Below, in pieces: positions 43,725 through 56,800 of a stretch of DNA of 64,000 nt. The notes beneath the pieces are model-generated. The model was not told where the DNA came from, did not search any database, and saw only the letters and a program-made list of their open reading frames with translations. Where the stretch lies: positions 5,132,501 through 5,196,500 of the forward strand of contig JAZARR010000197.1 in NCBI GenBank assembly GCA_037389465.1, written 5' to 3'. Both the position numbers and the translations under genes were made by a program. This DNA comes from Baylisascaris procyonis (Eukaryota > Nematoda > Chromadorea > Rhabditida > Ascarididae). The first letter of the stretch is position 1, and each line of letters starts with the position of its first letter.

Positions 43725-46145
43725 TAATTGTAAATTAAGTGTGTTGTGTTCGAAAATGAAATATTGATTAGCGTTTCATTCATTAAATATTTGTGTACTG
43801 TGCTATTTACCCAGTTGGGTACTTGTGCACATAGATGCTTGGGGAAGGGAGGTGGAAAGGGCAGTCAGATCAAGGTGATTCTAATTTACGAATCGGAGAC
43901 TTGGGAAGAATTAGAGCAGATTCTAGCATTTTGTTGTGTATGGAACAATGGTGAAGTTGAGCCAAGCCCAATATTTTTTCTAGAATAATCCAGGTTTCTC
44001 GTATTTTCTGGAAAAGGAGGGGGGAATTACAGAAATACGGGTAAAAATTCCGAGGTGATGGGCTGTGTAGCAACTGTAAAAGAATTCTCTGATGGCGCCT
44101 CATAATTCTAAGGTTTAATTATAGGTCTCATGCGAAGGAACCTCGTTGATCGTTCAGAAACTAGCAATTTATTGCTAATTCTGATATGTTTAAGGATGGT
44201 TTAACGATGGTTTAACTACCCTTTTCGTTATCCATATACAGTTTTATGATACGGCAGATTTGAGAATATTATAAGTGTTTGGTATTTTTTATTTCTTTTA
44301 TATTAGGTTTTTAACTTTTTTTTTCAGGAAATTTTGGGCTTTTTATTCGTCTTGTTGTGATGGGGGGTTTTTTTCGGTTATGTTAAATGCAGTATTGATC
44401 GATTGGTTGCGTTTCCTTTTTTTTCTATCTCTATCTCTCTCTTCCACCGTTTTATTTTGCTGACAGTTTGTGACAGCGCAAATAGGTGCTACGTGTAAAG
44501 CTCGCAGATGGGTGGATATATATAATGCGATACGATCCCAAAGTAAACGGATATGTGGATAGTTGTGACGAAAGGTGTTATATCTGACGATTGTGTTGCA
44601 TTTCTCAATCTTATTTTATCTTGTTCATTTGAACCTGTCCAGATGTGCATAATATAAAGGTAAGCAATAGTGTTATTGGCAGATATCACTGTCTGCGTTT
44701 CCTCTTAGCTGTTTTACTATCGTTAGAGATGTAGGTACAGGCCATTATGCGCCAATGTGTACGTTAATTTACTTCATATTTGCATTATCCTTCCTTTTTG
44801 AAAGAGAACTTCGAAGTGATATATAATTGGGAATTCTCGAAGGACATATGTGTTTGACCAGAGACGATTCTTGTAGTTGTTATGGACATTACTGCAATTG
44901 TCTGAAGGTAGGGTCAACTCAATTCGATGGTTTCAAATGGGAGTTCGCGATCTTCGCTACGGAATTCTACCCTATGCAATAGGGAGTATTGGCATATAGT
45001 GTTTGGATGGATTGAAAATAATAAGGTGCTGCGAGGATGACGTTGCTTGGCTAAGAGTAGCTAACTTACTTCGTTTTCCGACTTTCTAGTCGAGGCCTTC
45101 GTTCATCCACACACCCTTCTTCCGATCCAGCCGCTTCCTGTCGAAAGTCAAGCAAAACCGTGGCACTTTTGCCTAGCGGTAGCAGCGACTTTGCCTTCAA
45201 TTTTTTTTCAACTTCTCAGCCTCTTTAAAATGCGTTCGGTGCGGTTTCTCGGCCATGCGGAAGCTCTCACTTGAAAGAGTTGGAATGTAGGCATATTGGA
45301 GAAGGTATTTTCAGTAGTTGATCAATTCTCTTTGAAAATAAAATTTGCACACAGAGTTAATTGCACAAAACTTTGTTTCTATGCTACAATCAACATTCAC
45401 ACTTAGCAGAATATCGAATACGTAGAAGGAAGAAGCAGAATCATTGAAATCCACCAACTTTCCGTCGTCATCTTCAGCTATCTCATGGCGAATCTCCGAC
45501 ACATCGAAGTCACGTCTAACTTACTTGGGAAATTCTTTATTTCCCAACTTATTGTATATTCTCACTCAGTAATGTCTTATTGGGAATTTTACACGTGATT
45601 TGATCTTTGAAATATTATATGATTATATGTTCCTTGATTCTTGAGTGTTGTATTTTCTACGCCTCTATCTCAAGGCAGATATCCCCACAATTCCCCCTTA
45701 TTCATCCAAATCTTCCCGACACTACTGCTGGACACATCATTTCGGAAGCTAAGAGAATTGGCTTAAAGAGCTGGGAGATCAATGCGGAATTGATGGTATA
45801 TATTGCAGTAAACAACGGAGGCGTATATGAGGAGGTGTTGACAGTATGCAAGGGTTCCATTTTTTCAAAGATATGTTAGTTCCTCTCCAAACATTAGTTA
45901 CTCGTTTTTGATGGCTCTTAATGTGTTTTGAGCAGTTATTGATATTGGTGATAAAACAGACGATCTCTTTCAGGTATTCGGTCTTCCGGATTCACATCTA
46001 TAAGGTATTTTTCATCTCTATCAGGTATTCACTCTTCCGGTTTCGTGTTGCTCCTTGGGGCTTTCTGTGAAAAACGTAATATCCGCTTATATCGGCGTTT
46101 TGAAGATTCATTTCGTTGTTGACGCCATATGCATGAAGTATTTCA
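43725..46145. other. Intergenic, eat-3 to carbonic anhydrase
   Basis: About 2.4 kb. A GC-richer block at about 45040-45290 contains no recognisable protein. The open frame at 45607-45879 (90 codons) starts with a hydrophobic, Cys-containing stretch but resembles nothing known and has no splice partners. The distance argues against an eat-3/carbonic anhydrase operon. Confidence 0.45.
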
Positions 46146-46146
46146 G
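46141..46146 (+). promoter_or_regulatory. Candidate trans-splice acceptor of the carbonic anhydrase gene
   Basis: TTTCAG lies 14 bases upstream of the start codon with no ATG between. This is the spacing and sequence typical of a nematode SL addition site. An upstream non-coding exon is the alternative. Confidence 0.5.
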
Positions 46147-46160
46147 TTGAAACGACGGGT

Positions 46161-49100
46161 ATGTCGACGTTCGCAAAAATTTTGAAAGGTGTTGTCAAAT
46201 TCCGTCATGGTCCTCGTGGATCGGCGATAAAGAAGCTCCAAGAGATCAAAGATCATGGCCATCCCACTGCAGTTCTCTTCGCTTGTATGGATGCACGAAT
46301 GACTCCCCTGAGGTTAGTTATTTAAATAGGCATTAAGAAGCAATAAGAAGACGAGCTTGAAGCGATTCAGCTGCTATATTCTTTCATTTGTCGTCTGTGA
46401 GGAGTAAGGAAGGGGGGGGGGGTGTGGGGAGGGGAGTACGGAAAGAACGGGTGATCTGAATAGCATGTCACTCAAAGAAAGCATCAGGAGTGGAGGTGTG
46501 GGAAGTCTTCGTATGCCGTCCGAACAAGGTGCCAAATGCCACTTGTCATCGAACGCTTATGTTGCTTTTTTTGTATATTTCTTCACATAGTTCATCCTAT
46601 GCTGTTGTTGAATTCATTGCCTATAACTTATATAAATAAAACTTCCCGCCATTTGTATGAATAGTAAAAATCAGTAGGTAACCATCGGCAAGTAAGAAAT
46701 CAGCAATACATGGGTGGTTTCCAGTAGAACTGGTTGCAAGGTAATAGAATATTGGTTATTCGGAAGTATTGTTGATAAGGGTGGGACACATAAGTATTCA
46801 GGATTGTGGGAACTTTTGTGATTCGTGCGATCCAAAGGTGTCATATGACTAGGAATATCGAAACGTTTGGGTTTTGATAGTATTTATGCTCTTATAATAC
46901 TATATTTAATTTTGGCGATGTTAGTGAATGATCTGTGGAAATTAAATCCGATGAAACAGTTAGCTAATTTTGCATAAATATGATTGGTTTGTGGAACCTT
47001 TTAGATATCTTAGAGCGCCGCCCTGTTTATTAGTATATATTACATTGGTGGTTTTAAGTGCTTATTAAAGGAAATAAGAAATAAGCGGATCAGGAAATGA
47101 GAAATAAAGTTTACGATGCGGTACCTTCGAAGTTGGAGAGCTCAGGTAGCGTTGGTGCTATTATAGAGAAGGTAAAGAGTCATCGATGTGCAGGCTTGGT
47201 GTTTGAGGTGGACACACACGATGATCAATCATTGCAAATGTTTTGCATTGCGTTTTTAAATTGTATATTACAAAAAATGACTAATTGCAAAAAAAAAAAA
47301 TTTTTTTTTGTGTATTTGCAAAGATTTTCTGCGTATATCGATGATGAAAACCATTCTGAGCTAATAAAATATTGCAGTTTCACTCAAACGCAAGCTGGCG
47401 ATATGTATATTGTACGAAACGGTGGAAATATGGTTCCTTCAGCGACTCATTTTGGTATATTATTGTTGCAACGCGTTATCATGATACCCGTGATAACATC
47501 AATAATCACCGTGATAATCTCGTGATAACCGTAACTGCTTTGATTAGAGATAGATTATTTGCTCGCAAATGGGGATGGGTAAAGACTTACCGATGATGGG
47601 GTGATAAGGAAGAAGAGGGGGAACGAGCGATCCTTGCTAATTGCTAACATCTAGGACGGTCATATAATTGTTAGCAATAAATGAAGCTAACATGAGCTCA
47701 TTGAAGGTGGTTTATTGCGTGTTGAGAATTATGGTTCCAAATTCGATAATGCTGTGAGGGGTGAAAATTTAGATTTGACTCGAATATCGCCCAACAAGAC
47801 AATATATAACTTTCCTGTACTCTTCGATATATTATGATCTATTCATTTTACTTCGATATCTAGCATAATCTAGTAATTAGTAGTGTTGAATATTAGTAAG
47901 TATGAGTTGATTCCATATTTTTGGCAGTTTTATTTACAGGAAATTGAGAGCGTTGAAAAGGATAAGTTGTAAACCAAAATTATAAGCTCATTTCTATCAA
48001 TTTAATCGGTGATCTAACGAATCAGTTTTAATTAAGAATGGGAATGAATTTCGCATGCGAATTTGCACTCAATCAACGATTGGCTTCATAGATATTTTTT
48101 GCTGCCAAAAGATTTTTTGAATTATTTTACGCAATGATGCTATTGGATTAGGAATATTTTGCGTGACTTATAAAGGTGCATCGTTTTAGGCTGTTTTTTA
48201 TAGGCGCTTGTGGAGACGAAGTATTAGTAGCAACGGAACCGGCAGCACTCGATTTGACTCTAAAACGAGGCGGTTTGAAACATGCAATTGTTTGTGGACA
48301 TTCGGATTGCAAGGTTGGACATGTGTTACATTCAGATTTTCTTCCTACTTGCTTGAGAAAACAAGTTTTATTTCCAAAGCTAATTTTTTTTAATTTTAGT
48401 TTTTATTCATCTCCTATATATTTTTCGTAAGGAGGATGCAGTTAAAAGTTCTTGCTCTTCGATAATTCGAAGGTTTTATAATTTTTATTAAACTTTCTAT
48501 GCAAGTAATTTGCCTATTTAATTAAAATTGATTGCCAAAATTTGAAGTTAGAAATAAAGTCAAACATTTTCAAACATTCAAAATTGTGCTAATATAAGAT
48601 TTTGTGATGAAATAACTCACCCCTTATCTTTTTTTTTGATTATAAATAATTTGAGGCATTGTGATGTGCTTTCAGGCGATGAGCACTCTTTATAAGATGC
48701 ATCTACATCCGAAGGATTTTGATGAAAAGAGTCCTTTGGATCATTGGGTACGGAAACATGGATACATAAGTCTACGCAAACTTGATCAAAGATTAAAGGA
48801 GGGTCCATCGTGTAGATTGGAATTTGCCGAGAACAACCCTATTCACAGGTTTGTGATAGTTTAGCTAATTTCCCATTATTTATTTGTATCGTAATTTTGA
48901 AATACAATTGATTAGAGAATATTTTCAAATAAGTTTTGAGGTAGAATGTTGATTAAGTATGGCCAATCGCGATCACCTGTAGACGACAGTTGCTAGTAGG
49001 TTCTCGAAGGAACTGTACAATTTTCCGTTTTTTTTTTGGCCTTCCATCTGTTCAAAAAATCCTTCATTAGGCACCAGAAGGAGAAGGTAAGAGAGAAGGA

Positions 49101-49699
49101 AGAAGATAGCTGCAAGAACTTCCTTCTGGTTACATAGCAGCCTCATAGGCAGATCAGACAACCGACATAAATGATCTTGCCTATAATTGTTATTAAAACG
49201 CTCTGAAAAAAGCGCTTATCTAAATCTGCAAAATCTGTCGTTTTTTCTGACGGGCCGGTCAATTCAGGGTAATATTTCCATTGGCCTAAAACGGCTCAAT
49301 AGGAGAAGAGGAAGGGAAAGGAACCAAGGAGGGGAGAGGGGTGGGCACGGCTATCTTCATGATACATCTCATTTTGAGAGCTGTTATAAGCGAGCTGTCA
49401 ATAATTAGTCCTGATCACGATGTTCTTTCAGTTTCAAGGCGATAATCGATGCAGAGAATAAATTGGGAGTGGAGGATAAGCTCTCACAAATCAACACCCT
49501 TCAACAAATGGCCAATATCACGACACATGGCTTCCTTACTAAGATACTCAACGATAAGCAAGCGGATTTGCATGCATTTTGGTTTCAAATAGAAACTGCT
49601 GAAATGCATATTTTCTCACAAAAACAACATAAATTCATTGTTATTAATGATAATACGGTGGATGAACTCGTTGATGAAGTAGATCATCATACAGCGTAA
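46161..49699 (+). CDS. bca-1: Beta-class carbonic anhydrase (nematode BCA type)
   Basis: Zinc enzyme interconverting CO2 and bicarbonate. Five exons: 46161-46312, 47378-47454, 48204-48313, 48676-48848, 49432-49699; 780 nt, 259 aa, close to the C. elegans BCA proteins. The zinc site is Cys42 in CMDAR, with the Asp44/Arg46 dyad, plus His109 and Cys112 in CGHSDC; all ligands are present. The usual CxDSR reads CMDAR here. Other family landmarks are GDMYIVRNGGNMVP, VATEPAAL, EDKLSQIN, DLHAFWF and a C-terminal NTVDELV. There is no targeting sequence of note, so a cytosolic or weakly mitochondrial location is likely. Exon 1 starts directly after a probable trans-splice acceptor. The symbol follows the best remembered match; assignment to BCA-1 rather than its paralogue is tentative. 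Confidence 0.95.
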
Positions 49700-49886
49700 A
49701 GAATTGTTCAATTTGCTTTAAATCTCATCGAGTTGAATTTTCCGATTATTTAGGATTGGTGTTTATTTACTTCGTTAGAAAGGGAAAAATATTTCCTACA
49801 GAATTTGTGGGTTGTAGTTTCCGTTATTAGGTTTTTATTTTTGAATTGTTTATTGCTGCTAGACTGTTGACATTTTATCACGAAAG

Positions 49887-49892
49887 AATAAA
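49887..49892 (+). terminator. Candidate poly(A) signal of the carbonic anhydrase gene
   Basis: AATAAA about 190 bases after the stop codon; the first such hexamer in the 3' flank. Confidence 0.45.
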
Positions 49893-51500
49893 CAGCAAAC
49901 CATTTTGATTGATAGAAATTCGCCATTTACTTCCTACCAAAATAAGATAATATTGTTTCAGTAAGAGCGTTACTTGGGAAGGTGATATAAGCCAATGGTG
50001 GTAATTTACAGGCAATTTACAGAAATGTTATAAAAAACCGATTAAGTTTGAATAGAAAACAATTTTTAAGTATATTATGTCGACGAAAGTAGCGACAAGG
50101 AAAGCTTATAGGTCACATGGTTGTTTCCTTTGCACTTGTTAGATCGCAGGGGGTAAAAAATATGAGTATTTTATGTTGTATGCGAACGACGATAAACTGT
50201 AGAGTGGAATGTAATAAATATTCCTTTCGTCCTCCTCCCCTCCTCCTCTTTCCCGCAGTCATAGTTTTTTTTCGTGCACAACCATACGACGCCTAAAATA
50301 TTCATTATTCGTTGTGAAGGAGGGGAGGGGACTCGACTACCCTGCCCGCAGGGCATTTCCCGTATCCAGTATGTTTGAATGAGATTATTGGTTGTATCGG
50401 CAGGTGCGAATTGCAGTTTTCTATTTCTGCTTCGAGTTTATCTTCCACCTTCCTTCTTTATATATTCCATTTCATGTTTTACAACGCAACTAATATGATG
50501 CTCTACACTAGGCTTTGTTGTTCGTTTTTTTTTTTTTAATTTATGTATGCGGCGTCCATTTTGTGGTTCTATATTGTTGCCATATTCCAGCTTTTAACGA
50601 ATGATTATAAAGAATAAGTGAGGATATGTTTATGATTTCATGAAAAATGCTAGTCTCAACTATGAATCCTCAACGATTGATCATCGAGGATTATGTATCG
50701 CCTTATTGCGGGTCTAACCTGCAAATAAACGTAGAATGTTGTCTTCTAAGAGCGGCACCATGTCTTTTGCATTTCCATGTCAATTAAGTGTTTTCTATTG
50801 TTCCGATATTGATATCACATTCACCGCAGACTCAATTAAGTATCTATCAGTAATTGATGCTTCTGTTTTATGAATAAAATAATAAAATTTGTTGATGATA
50901 ATAAATCGAATAATAAAGGTTATGCAGCCAATTGTTATTAACTATTTGATGATCGGATACTGTTTGCAAAATATATGATCCAACAGTACCTCGGTATGGG
51001 TGGTGCCAACGTGCACCAGGAACTCCTCACATTTGAGATACTTCGTTGCCGGGCTGTGCACCGCTACGATCCGAACCAGCCAGCCCTTGCAAGCACAACA
51101 CCTTACATGAAAAGCTAGAAAGACGGTGATTCCTGTGAGCAAGAAAGCTCTCCCTGTATACGGATCGACCTTTGCCTCGAGGCATTTGTAGAGAATTCAC
51201 TCTGTCTCCGAAATTAATTATGACTAAAAAGATGGGATTAGATGTATTATGATTTGAAATTCATGAAATAATAAGTGAGCAAATATTTATTCCATAAAAG
51301 TTTGAGACAAAAATAATGAATTCACCATATATAATACATTGAAATTAAGTTTATATCGTCTATTCTAATTTTCGAAGAAATTGATTCACTGTTTATCCAT
51401 TGATCTGTGAATTTTTATTACCCATGGGTAAATAAGAAAAGGATTTTGGGCAATAAACAAAAAGATATATTCGGGATCGGAAGGTTAAGTGAAATAAAGC
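49893..51500. other. Intergenic between convergent genes
   Basis: Carbonic anhydrase (plus) and the LRR gene (minus) converge here. The only notable content is a GC-richer minus-strand open frame at 50942-51196, reported separately. No RNA gene was found. Confidence 0.5.
50942..51196 (-). other. Orphan GC-rich open frame, unrecognised
   Basis: Open for 84 codons plus a stop on the minus strand, clearly GC-richer than its flanks at about 51000-51180. It reads LLTGITVFLAFHVRCCACKG, then WLVRIVAVHSPATKYLKCEE, then FLVHVGTTHTEVLLDHIF. Composition looks protein-like but there is no ATG at the front and no clear splice partner. It could be an exon of an unrecognised minus-strand gene or a remnant of a mobile element. 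Confidence 0.3.
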
Positions 51501-51507
51501 CGTTGGA

Positions 51508-51527
51508 TTTATTTTACCCATTTTATT
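51508..51527 (-). terminator. Candidate poly(A) signals of the LRR gene
   Basis: Two minus-strand AATAAA hexamers (seen as TTTATT at 51508-51513 and 51522-51527), 140-155 bases beyond the LRR stop codon. Confidence 0.4.
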
Positions 51528-51665
51528 GGGATTATGGACCAGTCTAGAGGATCTTCAAAATGGGTTTTCCCAAATTTTCTACTGAAATAAATTGCCCAAC
51601 TCTCAACATTTAGATTTCACGAAATTATACACACAAGCCATTAATACAACAATAAACAACATCAA

Positions 51666-53781
51666 TCACCTTATAATCAATAAAATAATAAATAAATAAA
51701 GAGCAATAGAAGTGCTAGATATGCAATTGGCAGTTGAAGCAAGAGCACCAATTGTAGTGCATCGAAGATGATTCGGTTTTGAATAGGTGCTATATAGAGT
51801 AACACCACCACCAGGTTGATCAACGCAAAACGAATCATTTAAAGGGGCATATGTATGGGGGTGTATACCTTCAGCATACTGTAGCCAAGATGTTATCCAT
51901 CGTAGACGACAATCACACATTATTGGATTACCCTGAAAATGCAAAAAGAAAAAATTTCATTACTTAGAAATTTCTGATTGAAATTGGGAAATAGATCTTT
52001 TTCTGTAAGTTCTTCCCAAGCGGTCCGAATTAAAAAATATCTTTTAGTTTTTTCAATGAATTTTTCAAAAAAAAAAGTTATTCAAATTGGTTAAATTATT
52101 GAAGAATTTTATTTTATAAATATTAGCGAAGTAAATTAAAATCATTTCTCTTAAAAAGTTATTTATTCAACATTATATTAAGAAAAAACTATTAGATCGG
52201 ATATTGATGATCGTTACTTTATTAAAATATTTCAATAATAATTCATTTATCATTTTATAGCTTTGAAGGGAAATATTGCTATTTATTTCGTATAAGATTG
52301 ATGCACTCATTTTATTTCACCCCTTGAAACAATTGACAAAAACTATTAAGGGAATGAAATGAATTTAAAAAACGTTGTTGTTCGGCATGACGGGAAGGCT
52401 AATGCATATCCGATGACCACTATTCCTTCCCAACACATCCCTATCCTTCCCGTAAAACTTTAACCGAAACAATTTTCTTTTATTTTTTCCCATCATTTCT
52501 GGAAATATTCCATAGAGCTTCGCGGTTTGCCAATTTAGGTTTTATTTAATAACCAACTTTATACATGAGGTTATATTCGAGGTTAAACGGTAGATTTTAG
52601 TAGTACTCACCGTAAGATGAATATTATGAAGAATAGTGCCATGTTGATTTATAACAGGCGATTTAGTATGAGTGAAAGGATTGAGCGTCTCGATTCGATT
52701 GTTGATTAATGAGAGACTTAGGAAACTCACACTAGTGAGTGTATTGAAAATCGATGAAGAGAATTCGGTGATTCCACTATCCCGAACCGTCAACTCGATT
52801 TTATAACCTCGTAGATGCGCAAATGCACCCGTATCGATCTGATATTATTCTCTATTAATGCATAATTTCAATGAGATCGAAATATTATAAAATTTTTTTG
52901 ACTTGTATATTGACGAAATAATTTAGTCTACACACAGACCTATAAATAACATTAAATTGTTCGTTTAAACGCGTATATTTACATATGAAGTGAATATTTG
53001 CATATTTAATTACTGAACATTCGTTTACCTGATCGATTGCTCACTTGGTTTAACAAAATCGGTGAACTTTGAAAATTGTGTTTAGATCACTTAATGGCGA
53101 GTATGTCCTCCCTTTGGTTCTGTGAGGTTTTTGAGAGTTCGCTCTACATATAGTAACCCACTGAATTTTGCAACTCATTAACTGACAGCTGTCACAAGTT
53201 ATGCTTTATAAGATGAAATGAAATTGGCGAGGGAGAAGAGATTGAGGGTGAATATTACTGTCGGCGGGTTTGTCGGAATACCGTATCCATGATGTGTGGA
53301 GGGTGTAGGTCACCAAACTTTTTTTTCACTGAACTGCAGTAGTAATTTCCAATGACGTCAGAATTTCATTGATCGACTCCAATCTTTATTCGTTATCAAT
53401 AAGCACTTAATTTACCTTTATTAATTGTTGACCAGTGATAATAAGATGACGTAATAATCGTAGATCAGCACTATAAAGTTGTGTACTTAGACGAGCTTCT
53501 TTTATTTCAATAGCAAGCATACGTAATGGTGGTAAATGCCTTAATATCTCCGAAAGATTATATGAAGTAATCAGCGGTAAATTATAAACCTGAAATAATT
53601 CATTTATTTACTATAGTTTTATCATTTGAAATAATTAGAATTGCACATCAGAGAAGTTGGCACAATATGTGCTTTTTACATATTGGGCTACTTAGATATC
53701 TGGCTATTTAATTATCTGAGAAAGTGGCAGAAATCTGGCTTTTTCCTACGAAATAAATCCCTTTGAAAGTGATCGATTATG

Positions 53782-53850
<69 letters not shown>

Positions 53851-56800
53851 TTATAAATGTTAAAAAACGCATCAAAATTTAATATTTTTTTGCAAAAGTC
53901 ATTCATTAATTATAATTCCACTCAAAATATTTACGTATAAATTGCGTAAATGTCGAAGATGTCGAAATGCACGAGGTTCGGGTAGTCGATAAAGTCCTTT
54001 CATATCATACATTGCTAATGTTTCCAACTGAAATTTGATAAATATTCTATAATCTTTTCATTGTTTTATGTTTTTTTTATTACAATTAGACATTTAAAAA
54101 AAAAACTTTTAAAATTACTAATTTTTAGTATAAGTTGAAGAAATTAAAATACTGACGTCATTCTTGGCAGAAAATATTTTTTATTCAATACTTAGAAAAT
54201 TGATTGAAAAAAAAAGTACTTTTCTGCTCAAAATCGAAAAGTTGGTAGTTATTTATAGTGGTTTGGGGAAGGGAATAAACTGGGAAAAAAGTTCTTTATA
54301 AATAGCTAAAGGCTATTTCCCAATAAGGAAATTATTTGAGGAGATGGGACCACCCAATTCATTTTTGGGCAACTATATCACAAATCGTGAACAGAGTTTT
54401 TTCAATAGTAAAATCTGCTATTGTTGTTAGATGATCAGCAGACTTGACATTTAGAGGATCGATATCACAAAATCTTTTTTTATCCACTCCTTTCACCCAC
54501 TGTTTGACGGAAAATCTGTTATGGAACTTTTTTGTGCATTCTAATGATGATTTTTATGCAACGATTGAACAAAAAATAACGAAAAAATATTTTTTAATTT
54601 CAAGAAAGATTCTTTGTTTTACTAGGAAGAAGATATCCTATGGATTTGCTAAGAGGGGCAATCCCTTTCTTGGTACCAACTTAAAATGACCTGAAATATT
54701 TTAGGATTGTTAACATTTTGATTAACCTGAAATATTTTATTATTGTTAACATTTTGATTAACCTGAATTATTTTAGGATTGTTAACATTTTGATTAGTCT
54801 TTAATGTGTTGTGCTATCGGAATTAAGGTCTAGCAATGACAGTTTTATATTAAAAGAGTAGTGAGGCTTAAATGATCGACCGTCTGCATTGTCGTAGATC
54901 GAGGTAGTGGATACTTACTGCAAGCAATATATGCCCTCACTTCGAGTCTATCCTTCTATCATTCCGTAAAAATTATTGATAAACTTACATGATATAAACT
55001 CTCGAAATGTTTTTCGGTGAGTTTTTCGATACGATTTCCACTTATATTGAGATGTTTAAGCTCGACAAGCGTATCGAAGAGTTGTGGATCAAGTTTTTTG
55101 AAATTATTGAATGATATATCGAATGAAATCAATTTATTATGAGTCAACAAATCATTAGCACTCAACTCGTGGATTTTATTCCTGAAAAATTAATTACAAT
55201 AGCATATATGGACTCTTTTAAAGTTTGTAGAGAGATCATCTAGAAGGTCGGAAATATTTTAAGTTCACTGAAAGAATAAAATATGCTTAGGGGAGATAGT
55301 AGCTTGAAGGCAATCGAGAAATGACCCTCGTGCGATAAGAGAAAGGAAAATTTTAATAAAAAATATGAACGATCCTTCTTCGAACCTAAATTTTTGGCTT
55401 TGCCATTTTGTCCCCCACTAAACTACAAGGGTAAAAATATTTACCCATGGGAATTTGTTTCTGCAGAAGCACTTATTCGGAAAAAGCATTGATTTTATAC
55501 TTTCAATGCAACGAAAATAAATAATGTTGAAGAATTGATTATCGAATTAGTTATCGAATTACTATTGACGCATTATTTATTTCACTTACTAAAATATTTC
55601 TCATCTATCTTCATATATATGGAAGAGTGGAGGAGAGTGGACATGGACAATTAAGAATGGACAGTGTCCATCATTCAACTTTAGCTGAGAATGTTTTGTT
55701 TATTGCAGTGTTTATTATTTCATAATCTCTATGAAACTTATATATGCTCTTAAAAACATATTGAATGGTCATTGTTTACGGTCATTTATAATGGATAGTG
55801 GACAGTTATTACGTCATTGGGAATATTTGAAGATAATTCGCTGTTTAAAGCAAAAATTTATTTGAATTTTTGATTGTTTACTTAGTTTTAGGAATGGGCT
55901 GTACCATTGAATTTCATATAAAAGTGATACGATACTTTCAAGGTAATTAAAATATGTCATTATTTACAAATCATACTGTAAGTTTCCAACCAGTGGTACA
56001 GTAGTCATCATTCATAAATCATACTGTAGGTTTCCAGCATAGTAGTACAGTACCCCGCACCAAAGCGTTTAAATCAATAAATATCGACAGAGTGGTTGAT
56101 AAAATATATTATTGTATTACAGTATTTTTTTCTAGATATTTCTTTAATAAACAACTAAATCATTATTATTATTTAATTGTAGAGAGAAGCATTTGCAAGT
56201 TTTTGTAAGGAAAATAGTCTCACTTGCTTATATTGAGATGACGTAATCCTCGATTAGTGATTTTCGGTAATGAGAAGAGACCAGTATTCGCCAAATTAAG
56301 AGATTCAATTGAATGACTTAACTCCTGTAGAGAAAATTTCAGTTACATAATTTTAATATTTTATTTAATAAATAAATTTAATTTTAATTTAATTTAATAA
56401 TAATTTTATATTTTCAAAAAATAATAATAGATAATTTAATTTTTTTTTTTTAAATTTTTACAACGATAAACGAAAACAATAAATAGCCAAATATGGGATT
56501 CATATTAAACGAATAGGCGTTTAAATTTGGCGATTGTATGATATTGCAATGATACAAACAATTGAAATTTTTGCAAGTGAAGAATAAAAATGAAAAGAAA
56601 GAGACACTAAATTTTACTAACCTTAAAAGCATGTGGATTCCATGAAATGACTGGATTATGGCTAAGATCAAGTTTCATTAATTTTGGCATCGATGCAAAT
56701 GTTGCCTCTTCAATTGTTTCGATATGATTATCAGCTAAGATCAATTCACTTAAATTATTCATTCCATTGAAATCGAGTACATCCAACGAATGAATACGAT

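Noticed and set aside
45607..45879. 90-codon frame with hydrophobic start and Cys
   Set aside because: No recognised domain, no splice-compatible neighbours, ordinary AT-rich composition; left as unexplained.
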